Part shown: positions 17,923-26,434 of the stretch, in pieces | Numbering within the stretch: position 1 is the stretch's first letter | Layout of the letters: each line of letters begins with the position of its first letter | Assembly: GCF_014207635.1 (NCBI RefSeq) | Contig: NZ_JACHIE010000012.1 | Location: forward strand, 1-64,000 | Direction of reading: 5' to 3' | From: Acetobacter lovaniensis | GTDB lineage: Bacteria > Pseudomonadota > Alphaproteobacteria > Acetobacterales > Acetobacteraceae | DNA: 64,000 nucleotides | Program-made: the position numbers and the translations under genes | Notes under the pieces: generated by a model | Seen by the model: the letters and a program-made list of their open reading frames with translations, nothing else | What the model was told of the DNA's origin: nothing | Databases searched by the model: none

Positions 17923-18239
17923 GTTTCCTCTCAACCGCACGGCGTTGAACGGTCGAAATCCGAACTCTCCATGCTTTGCATCATTGAATTTGCGCGAAGT
18001 AGTGATGCAGTTGGGGAGGCCCGTCAAGACGGTTTAGAATTTAAACGCGTAAATGCGCAGTGAAGTTCCGCTGCGTCATATAATTTATATGGTGATTTGG
18101 CGATTGTATTTTCAAGGCCCCAAGGGAGCAATACAGCCATTGTTACCTAAAATTCTCACAGCCCGAGCGCAGCGTCAAGCCCTCCTTGTACCCACCCCCC
18201 AACCTGTACTACGCTGCCTCCACCATTCAGGAGCCATTC

Positions 18240-18956
18240 ATGGTCATGCAAACGGTGGCCCAGCCGGTCACAGCCAATGTTATTCCGGGCGCGGGCGTTC
18301 CCAAACTCTGGTCCACGGTCATTTCCGATGCGGAGGCCGTGGCCTCGGTCGAACTGGACACGCTGCTGCAAAACTACCTGATCCAGCAGGCAGACAAGCA
18401 GTGGGGTATTTTCGACAGTAAGGGCGTGGCCGTGGTCACGTCTGGCCGGGTGCGGGCGGTGGATATTCGCGCCGGGTATATGATCTCTGACGCGCCGTTA
18501 GAGGATGGCGCGTTCATGTCCTACAACAAGGTCAAGCGGCCGAGCGAGATCATGGTGGAAATGCTGTGTGATGGTACCGCCATGAGTTACGGGAACCTGA
18601 GCGCCATTAGCAACCTGTTGTCAGCTACAGGTATTGCTGGCCCCTCCAAGGAGCAGAAGGCCCGTACCAGCTTTACCAAAGCGCTTGATGCGCTGGTGGC
18701 GGACCTGAACCTCTACCATGTGACCACGCCCGAGCAGAGCTACACGAACATGAACGTGGTGGAGTATTCCCTGCGCCGTTCGGTTGAGCGCGGGATAACC
18801 CTGCTGTGGGCAGATGTTCGGTTGCAAGAGGTGCGGTTGACCTCCTCCAACCAGCTGACAAAAACCGTAAAGCCTAGTGGCGAGGACAAGGCTTTTTCTG
18901 GTCCGGTTTCGACCGAGACCGCAACCAGCGCTCAAGCTGCTTCTATAAGTGGGTGA
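18240..18956 (+). CDS. Conserved tail/baseplate protein
   Basis: The 238-residue protein matches prophage 2 (50109-50822, 237 residues): LDTLLQ-N-L, ADKQWGIF, VTSGRVRAVDI, PLEDGAFMSYNKV, VEMLCDGTAM and ALDALVADLNLYH. The start is ATG 18240, with AGGAG 7 bases upstream; ATG 18186 lacks a site. It is the first gene after the moron block and precedes the plug gene, so a tail-tip or baseplate-tube role is likely. I do not know a family name. Confidence 0.8.
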   Translation: MVMQTVAQPVTANVIPGAGVPKLWSTVISDAEAVASVELDTLLQNYLIQQADKQWGIFDSKGVAVVTSGRVRAVDIRAGYMISDAPLEDGAFMSYNKVKRPSEIMVEMLCDGTAMSYGNLSAISNLLSATGIAGPSKEQKARTSFTKALDALVADLNLYHVTTPEQSYTNMNVVEYSLRRSVERGITLLWADVRLQEVRLTSSNQLTKTVKPSGEDKAFSGPVSTETATSAQAASISG

Positions 18957-18959
18957 AAA

Positions 18960-19268
18960 ATGGCTGATCCCGTTGTTATTCCCCTGAACGCCGTTGCCCA
19001 GCAATCGGTTCAGGTCACTTTATCCAGCCAGTCTGTGCAGCTTGATATTCAGCAGCGCACCACCGGCCTGTACATGAATATCTGGCTGAATGGGACAATG
19101 ATTATCGCCGGACTGTTGTGCCAGGACAGAACGTGGATTGTGCAGAAATCCTATTTCGGCATGCCCGGAGATATGATGTTCGCTGACCAAGAGGGGAAAA
19201 GTGACCCAGATTACTCCGGCCTTAGCGGTCGATATGTTCTGATGTATCAGGAGGGTGTGAATGTCTGA
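18960..19268 (+). CDS. Baseplate plug-family protein
   Basis: The 102-residue protein shares VVIPL-AVA-QS--V-LSSQ, LDIQQR-TGLY, LCQDRTWIV and DPDYSGL with prophage 2 (50822-51124). This matches the small plug proteins of simple contractile baseplates (Pam3-type). It overlaps the hub gene by 8 bases. It would seal or gate the tube end above the hub. Confidence 0.75.
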   Translation: MADPVVIPLNAVAQQSVQVTLSSQSVQLDIQQRTTGLYMNIWLNGTMIIAGLLCQDRTWIVQKSYFGMPGDMMFADQEGKSDPDYSGLSGRYVLMYQEGVNV

Positions 19269-20256
19269 AACAAACGATCCCCCAATTGAAGTTGTTGGAA
19301 AACTGACATCTGGAAAACTTCACATCCGCAAACTGGATGTGAATTTCAATCTCGTTACGGGAGGCTTTGGGCCCGGAGGCAAAGATAACTTGACCCTTTC
19401 GGGGCATAGGGTCCGCGCTCACATCACAAACGCAGGTATGGCTTCGGGTTCATCTCTCTCCCTGCGCATCGAGGGGATGACATTAAGCGAAATGAACAGA
19501 ATGTCTGTTATTCGTGCGCGGCAAACTTGGCAGAACGCAAACCGGATAACCCTTTATGGGGGCGATGAAAAAACGCCCATGACTACTATATTTTCAGGTT
19601 ATGTTACTGCTGCCTTTACAGACTTTACTGGTGCACCCAATGCGGCGTTCCAAGTGGAGGCAAATAATTTGTGCTTGGCTGCGGCAAAAATCATTCCGAC
19701 AATCTCATTTTCTTCCGCAGTCTCTCTGGTGACAGTGGCTTCTGTTGTTGCGAACGCAATGGGATGGACGCTTGTGAACCACGGCGTACACACTGTTTTT
19801 CCCAGCTTCTATGGATGGGGTGACGCCAGAAGTATTTTGGAGCGCCTTGCCTTGGCGGCAAAGGTAGTTTTCCATGTAAACGAAGATCTGGAATCATTGC
19901 ATATATGGCCCTTAGACAGTGTGGACATATCCGCAGAAAAAGACATGCCGGATATTAGCGCCAAGAATGGCCTTATCGGCTACCCGGCTTACAGTGATGC
20001 GGGCGTTCTGTTCGAGTGCCTGTTCAACCCCAATATCCGGTACAATTCCCCCCTTCGCCTCAAAAGCGATTACGCCCCGGCTGGGTGGGTTGATAACCAG
20101 AATGGGCAGGTGCCAGTCCAGACATCCCCGGCCAATGGCATCTGGACCCCGTACATCATCGAGCACAATCTGGAATCAGAAGTGCCGGACGGACAATGGA
20201 CAACCTTTGTAGGAGCAACGCGCGGTGACAACCCCACAAACTTCAAGTTCGGGTAA
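19261..20256 (+). CDS. Baseplate hub protein
   Basis: The 331-residue protein is conserved with prophage 2 (51117-52169) in order and in motifs: GFGPGG---LTLSG, VRAHI, LRIEGM, FSGYV-AAF-DF, GLIGYPAYSDAGV-F--LFNP and PDGQW-TFV. It resembles hub proteins (gpD/gp27-type) with a repeated barrel fold. It lies between plug and spike. The 3' end overlaps the spike start by 32 bases. Confidence 0.75.
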   Translation: MSETNDPPIEVVGKLTSGKLHIRKLDVNFNLVTGGFGPGGKDNLTLSGHRVRAHITNAGMASGSSLSLRIEGMTLSEMNRMSVIRARQTWQNANRITLYGGDEKTPMTTIFSGYVTAAFTDFTGAPNAAFQVEANNLCLAAAKIIPTISFSSAVSLVTVASVVANAMGWTLVNHGVHTVFPSFYGWGDARSILERLALAAKVVFHVNEDLESLHIWPLDSVDISAEKDMPDISAKNGLIGYPAYSDAGVLFECLFNPNIRYNSPLRLKSDYAPAGWVDNQNGQVPVQTSPANGIWTPYIIEHNLESEVPDGQWTTFVGATRGDNPTNFKFG

Positions 20257-20887
20257 TCTCCCCGGCTCTTGGCAGCGGCCAGATGGGGCTTCCGGCTTCA
20301 ACGTCACCAATGCCGCAATCCGCCGCATCCTCGCCATGATCGGCGCAGATACGCTAGTGCAGGTAAAGGGCGTCCACGCCACAGGTCTGGAGCCGGTCGG
20401 CACGGTGGACGTGCAGATTATGGTGCACCAGCAGGACGGGGCGGGGCGCACGGTACCGCACGGCATTATCTACGGTATTCCCTATTTCCGCCTACAGGGC
20501 GGCACGAGGGCGGTGATCTGCGACCCGGCTGTAGGGGACATTGGCGCGCTCATTGTGTGCGGTCGGGACATATCCGGCGTAAAGGCCAACCGCGCCCCGT
20601 CCGCCCCCGGCAGCTTCCGCCAGCATGATTACGCGGATGCGCTATACATCGGCGGCTTTCTCAATGCGGCCCCGGTGGAATACATCGGCTGGGTCGGAGG
20701 CGATGTGCACGTCAAGACGGCTGGCAAGTTTGTGGTGGATGCTGCCGAGTGCGACATTAACTGCAATGTGAACGTGGCCGGGTCCGTGACAGCCACCGGG
20801 GACGTGAAGGCGGGTAGCATCAGCCTTGAGGGCCACAAGCACTCGGGCGTGCAGACGGGCAGCGGGAATACAGGAGGGCCGGAGTGA
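20225..20887 (+). CDS. Baseplate spike protein, gp138/gpV-type
   Basis: The 220-residue protein has an N-terminal OB-like part (VQVKGVH, GTVDVQIMVHQQDG, GGTRAVICDPAVGDIGAL) and a C-terminal beta-helix needle with repeated V-V-G-V strands ending in GHKHSGVQTG. The HxH motif near the tip is typical for metal-binding spike apexes. The start is GTG 20225 inside the hub gene. Prophage 2 has the same architecture (NHTHAGVQPG). Confidence 0.85.
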   Translation: MTTPQTSSSGNLPGSWQRPDGASGFNVTNAAIRRILAMIGADTLVQVKGVHATGLEPVGTVDVQIMVHQQDGAGRTVPHGIIYGIPYFRLQGGTRAVICDPAVGDIGALIVCGRDISGVKANRAPSAPGSFRQHDYADALYIGGFLNAAPVEYIGWVGGDVHVKTAGKFVVDAAECDINCNVNVAGSVTATGDVKAGSISLEGHKHSGVQTGSGNTGGPE

Positions 20888-21042
20888 TGGGGTTTTTATC
20901 AAATGGAGGGTATTTGGCCGTTGCCTCTATCACCATTTGCGCCTGTCAGTGGATGATACTTGTTACCATTAAAGACCTTGGCCGCCTATTACGCGACTTG
21001 CGGGATATTTCGAGAGGGGCTTCTCATGCCAAGCAACACTGA
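20887..21042 (+). CDS. Small membrane peptide
   Basis: This 51-residue frame (MGFLSNGGYLAVASITICAC) starts on the last base of the spike stop codon and has one membrane segment through ILVTI, followed by a basic tail. The one-base overlap supports translation. It is not seen in prophage 2. The function is unknown. Confidence 0.45.
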   Translation: MGFLSNGGYLAVASITICACQWMILVTIKDLGRLLRDLRDISRGASHAKQH

Positions 21043-21301
21043 TCTTGACTTGCCCATAGACTGCATCGGGAGTTTATCGGAGGGGTTTCCTTTTCACCCC
21101 TTCGATAACATGGCAGATGTGCCGCGCAAGGTGCCGGACTTTGCTCTTGATTACATGCGGCCTAATGCCTGTATCTGCTACCAGTTGGACGAAAAGGCGA
21201 TCTGGGCAGTGGTCGGGTGGCGTTTCCACACCCGTGCGGAGCTGGATGCATGTCTAGCGGATCATCCGGACTTGCCGATCCTTAAGTTTTCTCGAAACTG
21301 A
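21026..21301 (+). CDS. Hypothetical protein
   Basis: The 91-residue acidic protein starts MPSNTDLDLPIDCIGSLSEG at ATG 21026, with GAGAGGGG 7-8 bases upstream. It overlaps the small membrane peptide at its 5' end and the convergent zinc-ribbon gene at its 3' end. The family is not recognised. The crowding suggests a small acquired cassette between spike and wedge genes. Confidence 0.5.
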   Translation: MPSNTDLDLPIDCIGSLSEGFPFHPFDNMADVPRKVPDFALDYMRPNACICYQLDEKAIWAVVGWRFHTRAELDACLADHPDLPILKFSRN

Positions 21302-21450
21302 GTGAATGTATCCATCGCTTTTTTGCATGAGAAAAAGCGGTCGTTGTCTCGAGCCTTGCATTTAATTTGCTCATCAATGGGGACAATAAATCTCCCGTCT
21401 GGCCGCAAAACAATTTTAGCCCCGCAATCAGGGCAGGTTAAATCTGACAT
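21262..21450 (-). CDS. Small zinc-ribbon protein
   Basis: The 62-residue minus-strand protein opens MSDLTCPDCGAKIVLRPDGR and has a second pair of cysteines further on (IKCKA, FSCKK), giving a CxxC...C...C zinc-ribbon pattern. GGAGG stands 8 bases before its ATG, which supports it despite the 40-base overlap with the convergent gene. It may bind nucleic acid. It has no counterpart in prophage 2. Confidence 0.55.
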   Translation of the reverse strand: MSDLTCPDCGAKIVLRPDGRFIVPIDEQIKCKARDNDRFFSCKKAMDTFTQFRENLRIGKSG

Positions 21451-21646
21451 TATGAATCCTCCATAAAGGAGAACCCTGCCAGTACCCGGCCGCCCCCAAA
21501 AGGTACACAGATGGGGAACATCTATCTCTTGTACCCGCGCGCGGTTTTTGGCATAGTTCCTCTACCGTTGCGCGGGCTACGCAGATACCGCTTGTACCCG
21601 GTACCTTTTTACGGTAGTTTTTCCTTACTCTCTCATAATTCTGTCA

Positions 21647-21671
21647 GCCGTCCTTTGGGGCGGCTTTTTTG
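21647..21671 (+). terminator. Intrinsic terminator before the gp25-like wedge gene
   Basis: Stem GCCGTCC (21647-21653) with GGGCGGC (21658-21664, one G-T pair) is followed by TTTTTT. It lies about 12 bases before the wedge gene on the same strand. The equivalent stands at 52841-52864 in prophage 2. Confidence 0.75.
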
Positions 21672-21682
21672 TTGGTGAAGCC

Positions 21683-22036
21683 ATGAACACGCTGTTGCTC
21701 GACCGAAGCACGTGGGACCTGCTGCTTGACCACGATGGAAACATAGCCGTGGCCTCCAGCGCCTATGCAATAGGGCAGGATATATCTTCCGCCGTGCGGG
21801 TGTTTCAGGGCGAGTGCTATTACAACACGGATGCCGGGCTGTCTTACCTCGGTAATATCCTGGGTAAAAATCAGTCTCTTTCCGTTTTTCAGGCGCAGGC
21901 CGAGCGGGAGGCCGCAGCAGTGCCGGAAGTGGCCGAGGCGCGGTGCCTTGTCTCCAGCCTGAGTTATGACCGGGTTCTTTCCGGAGCAATCCTTTTCACC
22001 ACCACAGACGGAACCACCAGCAATGTCGGGCTCTGA
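21683..22036 (+). CDS. Baseplate wedge protein, gp25/gpW-like
   Basis: The 117-residue protein is equal in length to prophage 2 (52876-53229) and shares MNTLLLDR-TWDLL, NIAVAS-AYA, V-QDISSAVRVFQGECYYNT and R-LSG. The short alpha/beta form and place before the J-like gene match gp25/gpW wedge initiators. Its 3' end overlaps the next gene. The terminator immediately upstream implies read-through or a local promoter. Confidence 0.8.
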   Translation: MNTLLLDRSTWDLLLDHDGNIAVASSAYAIGQDISSAVRVFQGECYYNTDAGLSYLGNILGKNQSLSVFQAQAEREAAAVPEVAEARCLVSSLSYDRVLSGAILFTTTDGTTSNVGL

Positions 22037-23237
22037 TTACGGCACAACGTCAGTACCCGCGCCGTCCTTTACGGAGGCGGGGTTTGTGGCCCCGGCTGAG
22101 AGCGACATGCTCACCGGCGCTCTGGCGGACCTGAACGCGGCCATGGGTGGCAACCTGAATACCGCTCTGACCACGCCACAGGGCCAGCTTGCCATGTCGC
22201 TCACGGCCATTCTGGGGGATGCGTATGACCAGATGCTTGCCATCTTCAACGGCGTGGACCCGGACCGGGCATCTGGCCGCATGCAGGACGCTATTGGCAA
22301 CATCTACTTTATCAGTCGCAAGGGCGCGACAGCTACGGTTGTTGGCGTTACCTGCGTGGGTGCGGCCGGAACGGTTGTGCCAGAGGGAACGCTCATTCAG
22401 GATGGCAGCGGCAACTATTACGCGGCAGACGGGGCCATAACGCTGGATGCGACCGGTACGGGCACGGGGTCATTCTCCTGCACTACCACGGGCGTGATCT
22501 ATTGCCCGGCCAACAGTGTGTCTGTTTACCAGTCCGTTACGGGGCTGACCTCGGTGAGCAATCCCGTTGCGGGCGTGACCGGGAGTGCCGAGGAAGGGCG
22601 ACAGGCGTTTGAGGCCCGGCGTGCGGCAACGGTGGAGGGTAATGCCGTTGGTCCCCTCAATGCCATCGCAGGGGCTGTGCTGAGTGTTGACGGGGTGACG
22701 GACGCCTACGTGACCGACAACAGCACTGATGCTGCGGTAACGACTGGAGGCGTCTCCATTGCCGCGCACAGCCTGTTCGTATGCGTCAACGGCGGCACGG
22801 ACGAGGCTGTGGCTCTGGCTATTATCAGCAAGAAGCCGCCCGGGTGCGGCTACACGGGCACAACCAGCGTGACCGTGACCGACCCCAATAGCGCCTACCA
22901 CACGCCCCCGACCTATACGGTGCAGTTCACACGGGCCACGGATACGCCTGTGTTTTTCGCTGTCTCATTGCAGAAAAACAGTGGCGTCCCGGCAACGGCG
23001 GCGGCAGAGGTGCAGGCCGCCATACTGGCAGCATTTGATGGCATGGAAGGCTCCCAGATCGGTCAGACCCTTTACGCCAGCAGCTTTTATTCCGCCGTGG
23101 CCGCCCTTGGGTCGTGGGTAAAGATTGTTGAGATCACCATAGGCACGTCCAGTCTTCCGGTCGGGTTTACGGCGCCTATGGATATTGACCAGATTCCCAC
23201 GCTGGAGGCGGCAAACATCAACGTATCGGTGGACTGA
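22023..23237 (+). CDS. Baseplate wedge protein, gpJ-like
   Basis: The 404-residue protein has baseplate J features: GFVAPAESDMLTGALADLN, LTAILGDAYDQMLAIFNGVDPDRASGRMQDAIGNIYF, and ASNPVAGVTGSAEEGRQAFEARR in the centre. The start is ATG 22023 (MSGSDYG), equal to MSGSNTVG in prophage 2. Longer frames would run deep into the wedge gene. It is a structural spoke of the baseplate. A one-base overlap links it to the DUF2612 gene. Confidence 0.88.
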   Translation: MSGSDYGTTSVPAPSFTEAGFVAPAESDMLTGALADLNAAMGGNLNTALTTPQGQLAMSLTAILGDAYDQMLAIFNGVDPDRASGRMQDAIGNIYFISRKGATATVVGVTCVGAAGTVVPEGTLIQDGSGNYYAADGAITLDATGTGTGSFSCTTTGVIYCPANSVSVYQSVTGLTSVSNPVAGVTGSAEEGRQAFEARRAATVEGNAVGPLNAIAGAVLSVDGVTDAYVTDNSTDAAVTTGGVSIAAHSLFVCVNGGTDEAVALAIISKKPPGCGYTGTTSVTVTDPNSAYHTPPTYTVQFTRATDTPVFFAVSLQKNSGVPATAAAEVQAAILAAFDGMEGSQIGQTLYASSFYSAVAALGSWVKIVEITIGTSSLPVGFTAPMDIDQIPTLEAANINVSVD

Positions 23238-23809
23238 TGCAGGACGTAAGCCAAACCATTCTGTCGCAATATGCGAACAGTCCGGCGCTCTGCTCGTTTA
23301 TTGAGGCGTGGAACCAGATGCTGGACCCATCCGCCATGATAAACGATTGGTACAATCTGGTCTGGAACGTGCAAACGGCGCAGGGCTATGGGCTGGATGT
23401 ATGGGGCCGCATTGTTGGGGTTTCTCGCATCCTCAGTATTACCTCAGTCAAATATCTGGGCTGGCGTGAGGCCAATGACCTGACGGAAGACAGCTTCAAT
23501 CAGGCCCCTTGGTATCGGGGCGTGGATGCCACGAGCAATTATCGTCTGTCTGATGATGGATACCGCCAGCTTATTTACGCCAAGGCGCTGGCGAACATTT
23601 CTGACGGCTCAATTCTGTCTCTCAACCGGATATTGACCACGCTCTTTGCCGGGCAGGGCGATGCGTATGTGCATGATGGGGCCGACATGAGCATGACGTA
23701 TGTGTTCAAGTTTGTGCCGACTGACGTGCAAGTGAGCATCATCCAGAACAGTGGCGTGTTGCCCCGGCCTGCGGGTGTTTCAGTTTCCTATTCAATTCAG
23801 AGCGACTGA
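23237..23809 (+). CDS. Tail protein, DUF2612
   Basis: The 190-residue protein has the DUF2612 pattern: LSQYANSPAL, WNQMLDPSAMINDWYNLVWN, GYGLDVWGRIVGVSR, YRQLIYAKALANIS and VSIIQNSGVLPRPAGVSVSY. It corresponds in place to tail protein I, connecting wedge and fibre. Equal length in prophage 2 (54442-55014). DNA identity between the prophages rises sharply at its 3' end. Confidence 0.85.
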   Translation: MQDVSQTILSQYANSPALCSFIEAWNQMLDPSAMINDWYNLVWNVQTAQGYGLDVWGRIVGVSRILSITSVKYLGWREANDLTEDSFNQAPWYRGVDATSNYRLSDDGYRQLIYAKALANISDGSILSLNRILTTLFAGQGDAYVHDGADMSMTYVFKFVPTDVQVSIIQNSGVLPRPAGVSVSYSIQSD

Positions 23810-23811
23810 CC

Positions 23812-24825
23812 ATGAAAAGCACAGATGACCGCAAGCTGTTTGGCTCTCCCATTGGGGCGTCTGCGGCTACGGGGAATATTGCGGTTATTCCGCAAACACA
23901 GGCTACGGCGGGCGATGGCACGGCCTCGGTCGCACTTGGCTTCCCGCCTGAGACGTTTATTTCCCGCGCTGCCGGGGGCGAGCCGCCCCGTGGGCAGGAC
24001 ATGAACGGCCTGCTCAACCTGCTTTCCAGCGCCACACAGGTGTTGCAGGCAGGCTACCTTGGCCCGTTTGATGCGACCTTTGCGCAGGACATTGGCGGTT
24101 ATCCTGCCGGGGCCATCGTGTCCGGGGCAACTGCTGGCACTTTCTGGGTCAGCACGGCAGATGCCAATGTTTCCATTCCTGGTGCTACCGGAGCAGCTTG
24201 GCAGAGTCTGTTCAATGGCTACGCCACGCAGGCATGGGCAAACGGGCAATTCCTCCAGCTTGCTAATCCTAATCCTCAGGCCGTAACCGGACCAGTAGCG
24301 TTTTCTGGAAAAACCACTGTTCCCAACCCACCCGGTTTCACTGGGGGGGATTCGCTTAATGCTGTTTCTGCCGAGGGGCGTTACGTTAAATCCATCCCTA
24401 TCGCTGGCAGCGGGAATATCCGAATAACCGACCTATGGGAAAATTCAGACGGACGCGCGGTATTCGGAGATGGGACAAAGGCACCTGTTCTGGCCAATTT
24501 GGCTGACCTGCCGTTTTCGGATACCGGCCTGAAGGAACAGGCTTTTGTGCAATGGGCACCACTGGACCAGTATGGGCACGGTATTTTCACGTTCCCGACT
24601 GCATTCAGGGCTGGAACGGTGCCGGTTGTAACACTGACGATAGATTGTGAACCGACTGGAACATGGGTAGGGCACAGTCGCACATACACATTCGTAAGAA
24701 ATGGTACCGCCCCATCCATCAGCAATACCGGATTTATGATTGCGGTCGGCGTAACGGACAGTGGTGGCGTTTATGTATCAACCGTGCCGGTAATCGCACA
24801 CATCAGGGCAGTGGGGTATTTCTAA
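23812..24825 (+). CDS. Tail fibre / receptor-binding protein
   Basis: The 337-residue protein has an N-terminal attachment part (MKSTDDRKLFGSPIG, PQTQATAGDGTASVALGFPP, QDMNGLLNLLS) almost identical to prophage 2, then a variable region. Only the short DLWENSDGRAVFGDGTKAP segment (about residues 205-223) is again shared. The distal end (about 240-337) differs completely and probably binds the host receptor. A stop/start overlap couples it to the chaperone. Confidence 0.85.
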   Translation: MKSTDDRKLFGSPIGASAATGNIAVIPQTQATAGDGTASVALGFPPETFISRAAGGEPPRGQDMNGLLNLLSSATQVLQAGYLGPFDATFAQDIGGYPAGAIVSGATAGTFWVSTADANVSIPGATGAAWQSLFNGYATQAWANGQFLQLANPNPQAVTGPVAFSGKTTVPNPPGFTGGDSLNAVSAEGRYVKSIPIAGSGNIRITDLWENSDGRAVFGDGTKAPVLANLADLPFSDTGLKEQAFVQWAPLDQYGHGIFTFPTAFRAGTVPVVTLTIDCEPTGTWVGHSRTYTFVRNGTAPSISNTGFMIAVGVTDSGGVYVSTVPVIAHIRAVGYF

Positions 24826-25475
24826 TGGAAAATGCAGAATTAAACACAATCAAAGCCGCTTATCCGGATCAGTATTATGCCACAGTTTCGGCAGGGGTGG
24901 TGGATCAGCTTTTTGATGCCTGGGCCAGCCAGCAGACGAACGACCCGACCCTACCAGCCGCAGCAGATATGGTGGTCATTACATCAGACCAATGGGGACT
25001 GGCGCAGGTTCCGTCCTACAGTGGCAGTCTGAAAATTCCAGTGTCTGGAACCACAATCCAGTATCCGGCCCGATTTTACTGCGACAAAAACACCCCGTGC
25101 TCAGTTTTTGATATGTGGGGGTATTTAAGTGCTCCCACCAGCCCGGCCATTGGAGACCTGTATGCCATCACCCCGGCACAGTATGCAGACCGCCTGCTGA
25201 ACCCGCGCAACCAGTATTACAACGCAGCGACAGGACAACTGGCAGATTACGTTCCGCCACCAGTCGTGATCCCGCTGAAAACACAGGCGACCTCGGCAAT
25301 GGTATGGATACAGCAGCAGGCCAATCTGGCCTCTGCCATGGGGCAGGTCTTTACAGTGGATATGAAGGCGTATGTGAAAGCCATCGCCGCCATAGCCAGC
25401 GGTACGGATACCACCAGCACGGCACTGCCTGCCCAGCCTGCGAACGTGATGACCGCCAGCAGCCCTGCGTCCTGA
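24825..25475 (+). CDS. Tail fibre assembly chaperone (putative)
   Basis: The 216-residue protein has a conserved N-terminus (NTIKAAYPDQYYA), a variable middle and a C-terminal part (PLKTQATSAMVWIQQQANLA, MKAYVKAIAAIASG) almost identical to prophage 2 (147 residues). This resembles fibre-chaperone proteins with a DUF4376-type helical C-terminus, though the family assignment is not certain. ATG 24825 overlaps the fibre stop. A terminator follows at 25503. Confidence 0.75.
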   Translation: MENAELNTIKAAYPDQYYATVSAGVVDQLFDAWASQQTNDPTLPAAADMVVITSDQWGLAQVPSYSGSLKIPVSGTTIQYPARFYCDKNTPCSVFDMWGYLSAPTSPAIGDLYAITPAQYADRLLNPRNQYYNAATGQLADYVPPPVVIPLKTQATSAMVWIQQQANLASAMGQVFTVDMKAYVKAIAAIASGTDTTSTALPAQPANVMTASSPAS

Positions 25476-25502
25476 GCCGAGCCAGCGCATCCCGTAGACC
25501 CG

Positions 25503-25525
25503 CCGCCCTTTGAGGTGGTTTTTTA
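25503..25525 (+). terminator. Intrinsic terminator after the fibre genes
   Basis: Stem CCGCC (25503-25507) with GGTGG (25514-25518) has loop CTTTGA and then six T. The same element stands at 56432-56454 in prophage 2. It separates fibre and lysis genes. Confidence 0.75.
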
Positions 25526-25541
25526 TGCCCGGATAAAACAG

Positions 25542-26021
25542 ATGACTGAAACACAGTGCGCGGGACCCTGCGCGGCTGATGATGACCTGCGCGTGATCGT
25601 GGACAGCCACGCCCGCCGCCTTGATGGGCTGGAGGACGATGTGGACACACTCAAGTCTGGCCAGAGCGCCATGATGGAGAAGCTTATCTCTGTTGAGGCA
25701 CAGGGGCAGGAGCGCGAGCGCAACCGGGCTGTTGAAGCATCGGACACGCGCAAAGCGCTGACGGACCTGACCAAGCAGATAGCCGAACACACGGGCGCGC
25801 AGAAGCGTCAGAACCAGCTTGCCGAGGACAGCCTCCGGCGGTGGCGGAAACTTGCCGTGGTTGTCGGGCTGGCCTGCACCATTGGGGCCGCTGTGGGGTC
25901 TACGCTGCTTTCCGATCAGGAGGTGGCCAGTACCATATGGGTGCGCTGGCTGCACCTGCGCGAGCCGTGGGACGCGGCTCAGGGAGGGCAGGCCAATGCC
26001 GCAAGCCTCTCTACTCACTGA
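25542..26021 (+). CDS. Coiled-coil membrane protein of the lysis module
   Basis: The 159-residue protein has a long helix/coiled coil (about 15-105: RRLDGLEDDVDTLKSGQSAM, ERNRA, KRQNQLAEDSLRRW) followed by one membrane segment (KLAVVVGLACTIGAAVGSTLL) and a short tail. The layout resembles XhlA-type holin/hemolysin proteins. ATG 25542 (MTETQCAGPC) matches the prophage 2 start. It overlaps the endolysin by 26 bases. It may form or regulate the lysis hole. Confidence 0.7.
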   Translation: MTETQCAGPCAADDDLRVIVDSHARRLDGLEDDVDTLKSGQSAMMEKLISVEAQGQERERNRAVEASDTRKALTDLTKQIAEHTGAQKRQNQLAEDSLRRWRKLAVVVGLACTIGAAVGSTLLSDQEVASTIWVRWLHLREPWDAAQGGQANAASLSTH

Positions 26022-26430
26022 CCCCCTGCAGGTCTCGGCCCGTACCGCATGGGGCGAGGCGCGGGGGGAGGGCCCGACCGGCATGCAGGCCGTTTTGTGC
26101 GCAGGCATGAACCGTCTGGCCCGGCCCGCTTGGTGGGGGAGCGACATATGCGGGGTGTTCCTGCACCCGTGGCAGTTCTCCTGCTGGAACAGCACAGACC
26201 CCAACCGGGCAAAGCTTCTGGCCGTGACCAGTGCGGACCCACAGTTCCAGACCGCCCTTGCGCTGGCTCAGCGCCTTGTGAGCGGCACCCTTACCGACAT
26301 CACCAGCGGGGCAGACAGCTACTATGACACGCGCCTTCCGAACGCGCCTGCATGGGCTGCTCCCCGCTTCTATCGCTGCACGATTGGTCACCATGCGTTT
26401 TACCGCGTGGGGCCTTTTGGAGAAGGATAA
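25996..26430 (+). CDS. Endolysin, cell-wall hydrolase SleB/CwlJ type
   Basis: The 144-residue protein has the Hydrolase_2 pattern: ARTAWGEARGEGPTGMQAV with probable catalytic Glu21, then NRLARPAWWGSDICGVFLHP-QFSCWN, and FYRCTIGHHAFYR at the end. There is no signal peptide, so release needs a holin. The start is ATG 25996 after AGGGAGG. Prophage 2 uses an unrelated lysozyme-like endolysin in this place. Confidence 0.85.
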   Translation: MPQASLLTDPLQVSARTAWGEARGEGPTGMQAVLCAGMNRLARPAWWGSDICGVFLHPWQFSCWNSTDPNRAKLLAVTSADPQFQTALALAQRLVSGTLTDITSGADSYYDTRLPNAPAWAAPRFYRCTIGHHAFYRVGPFGEG

Positions 26431-26434
26431 TCCC

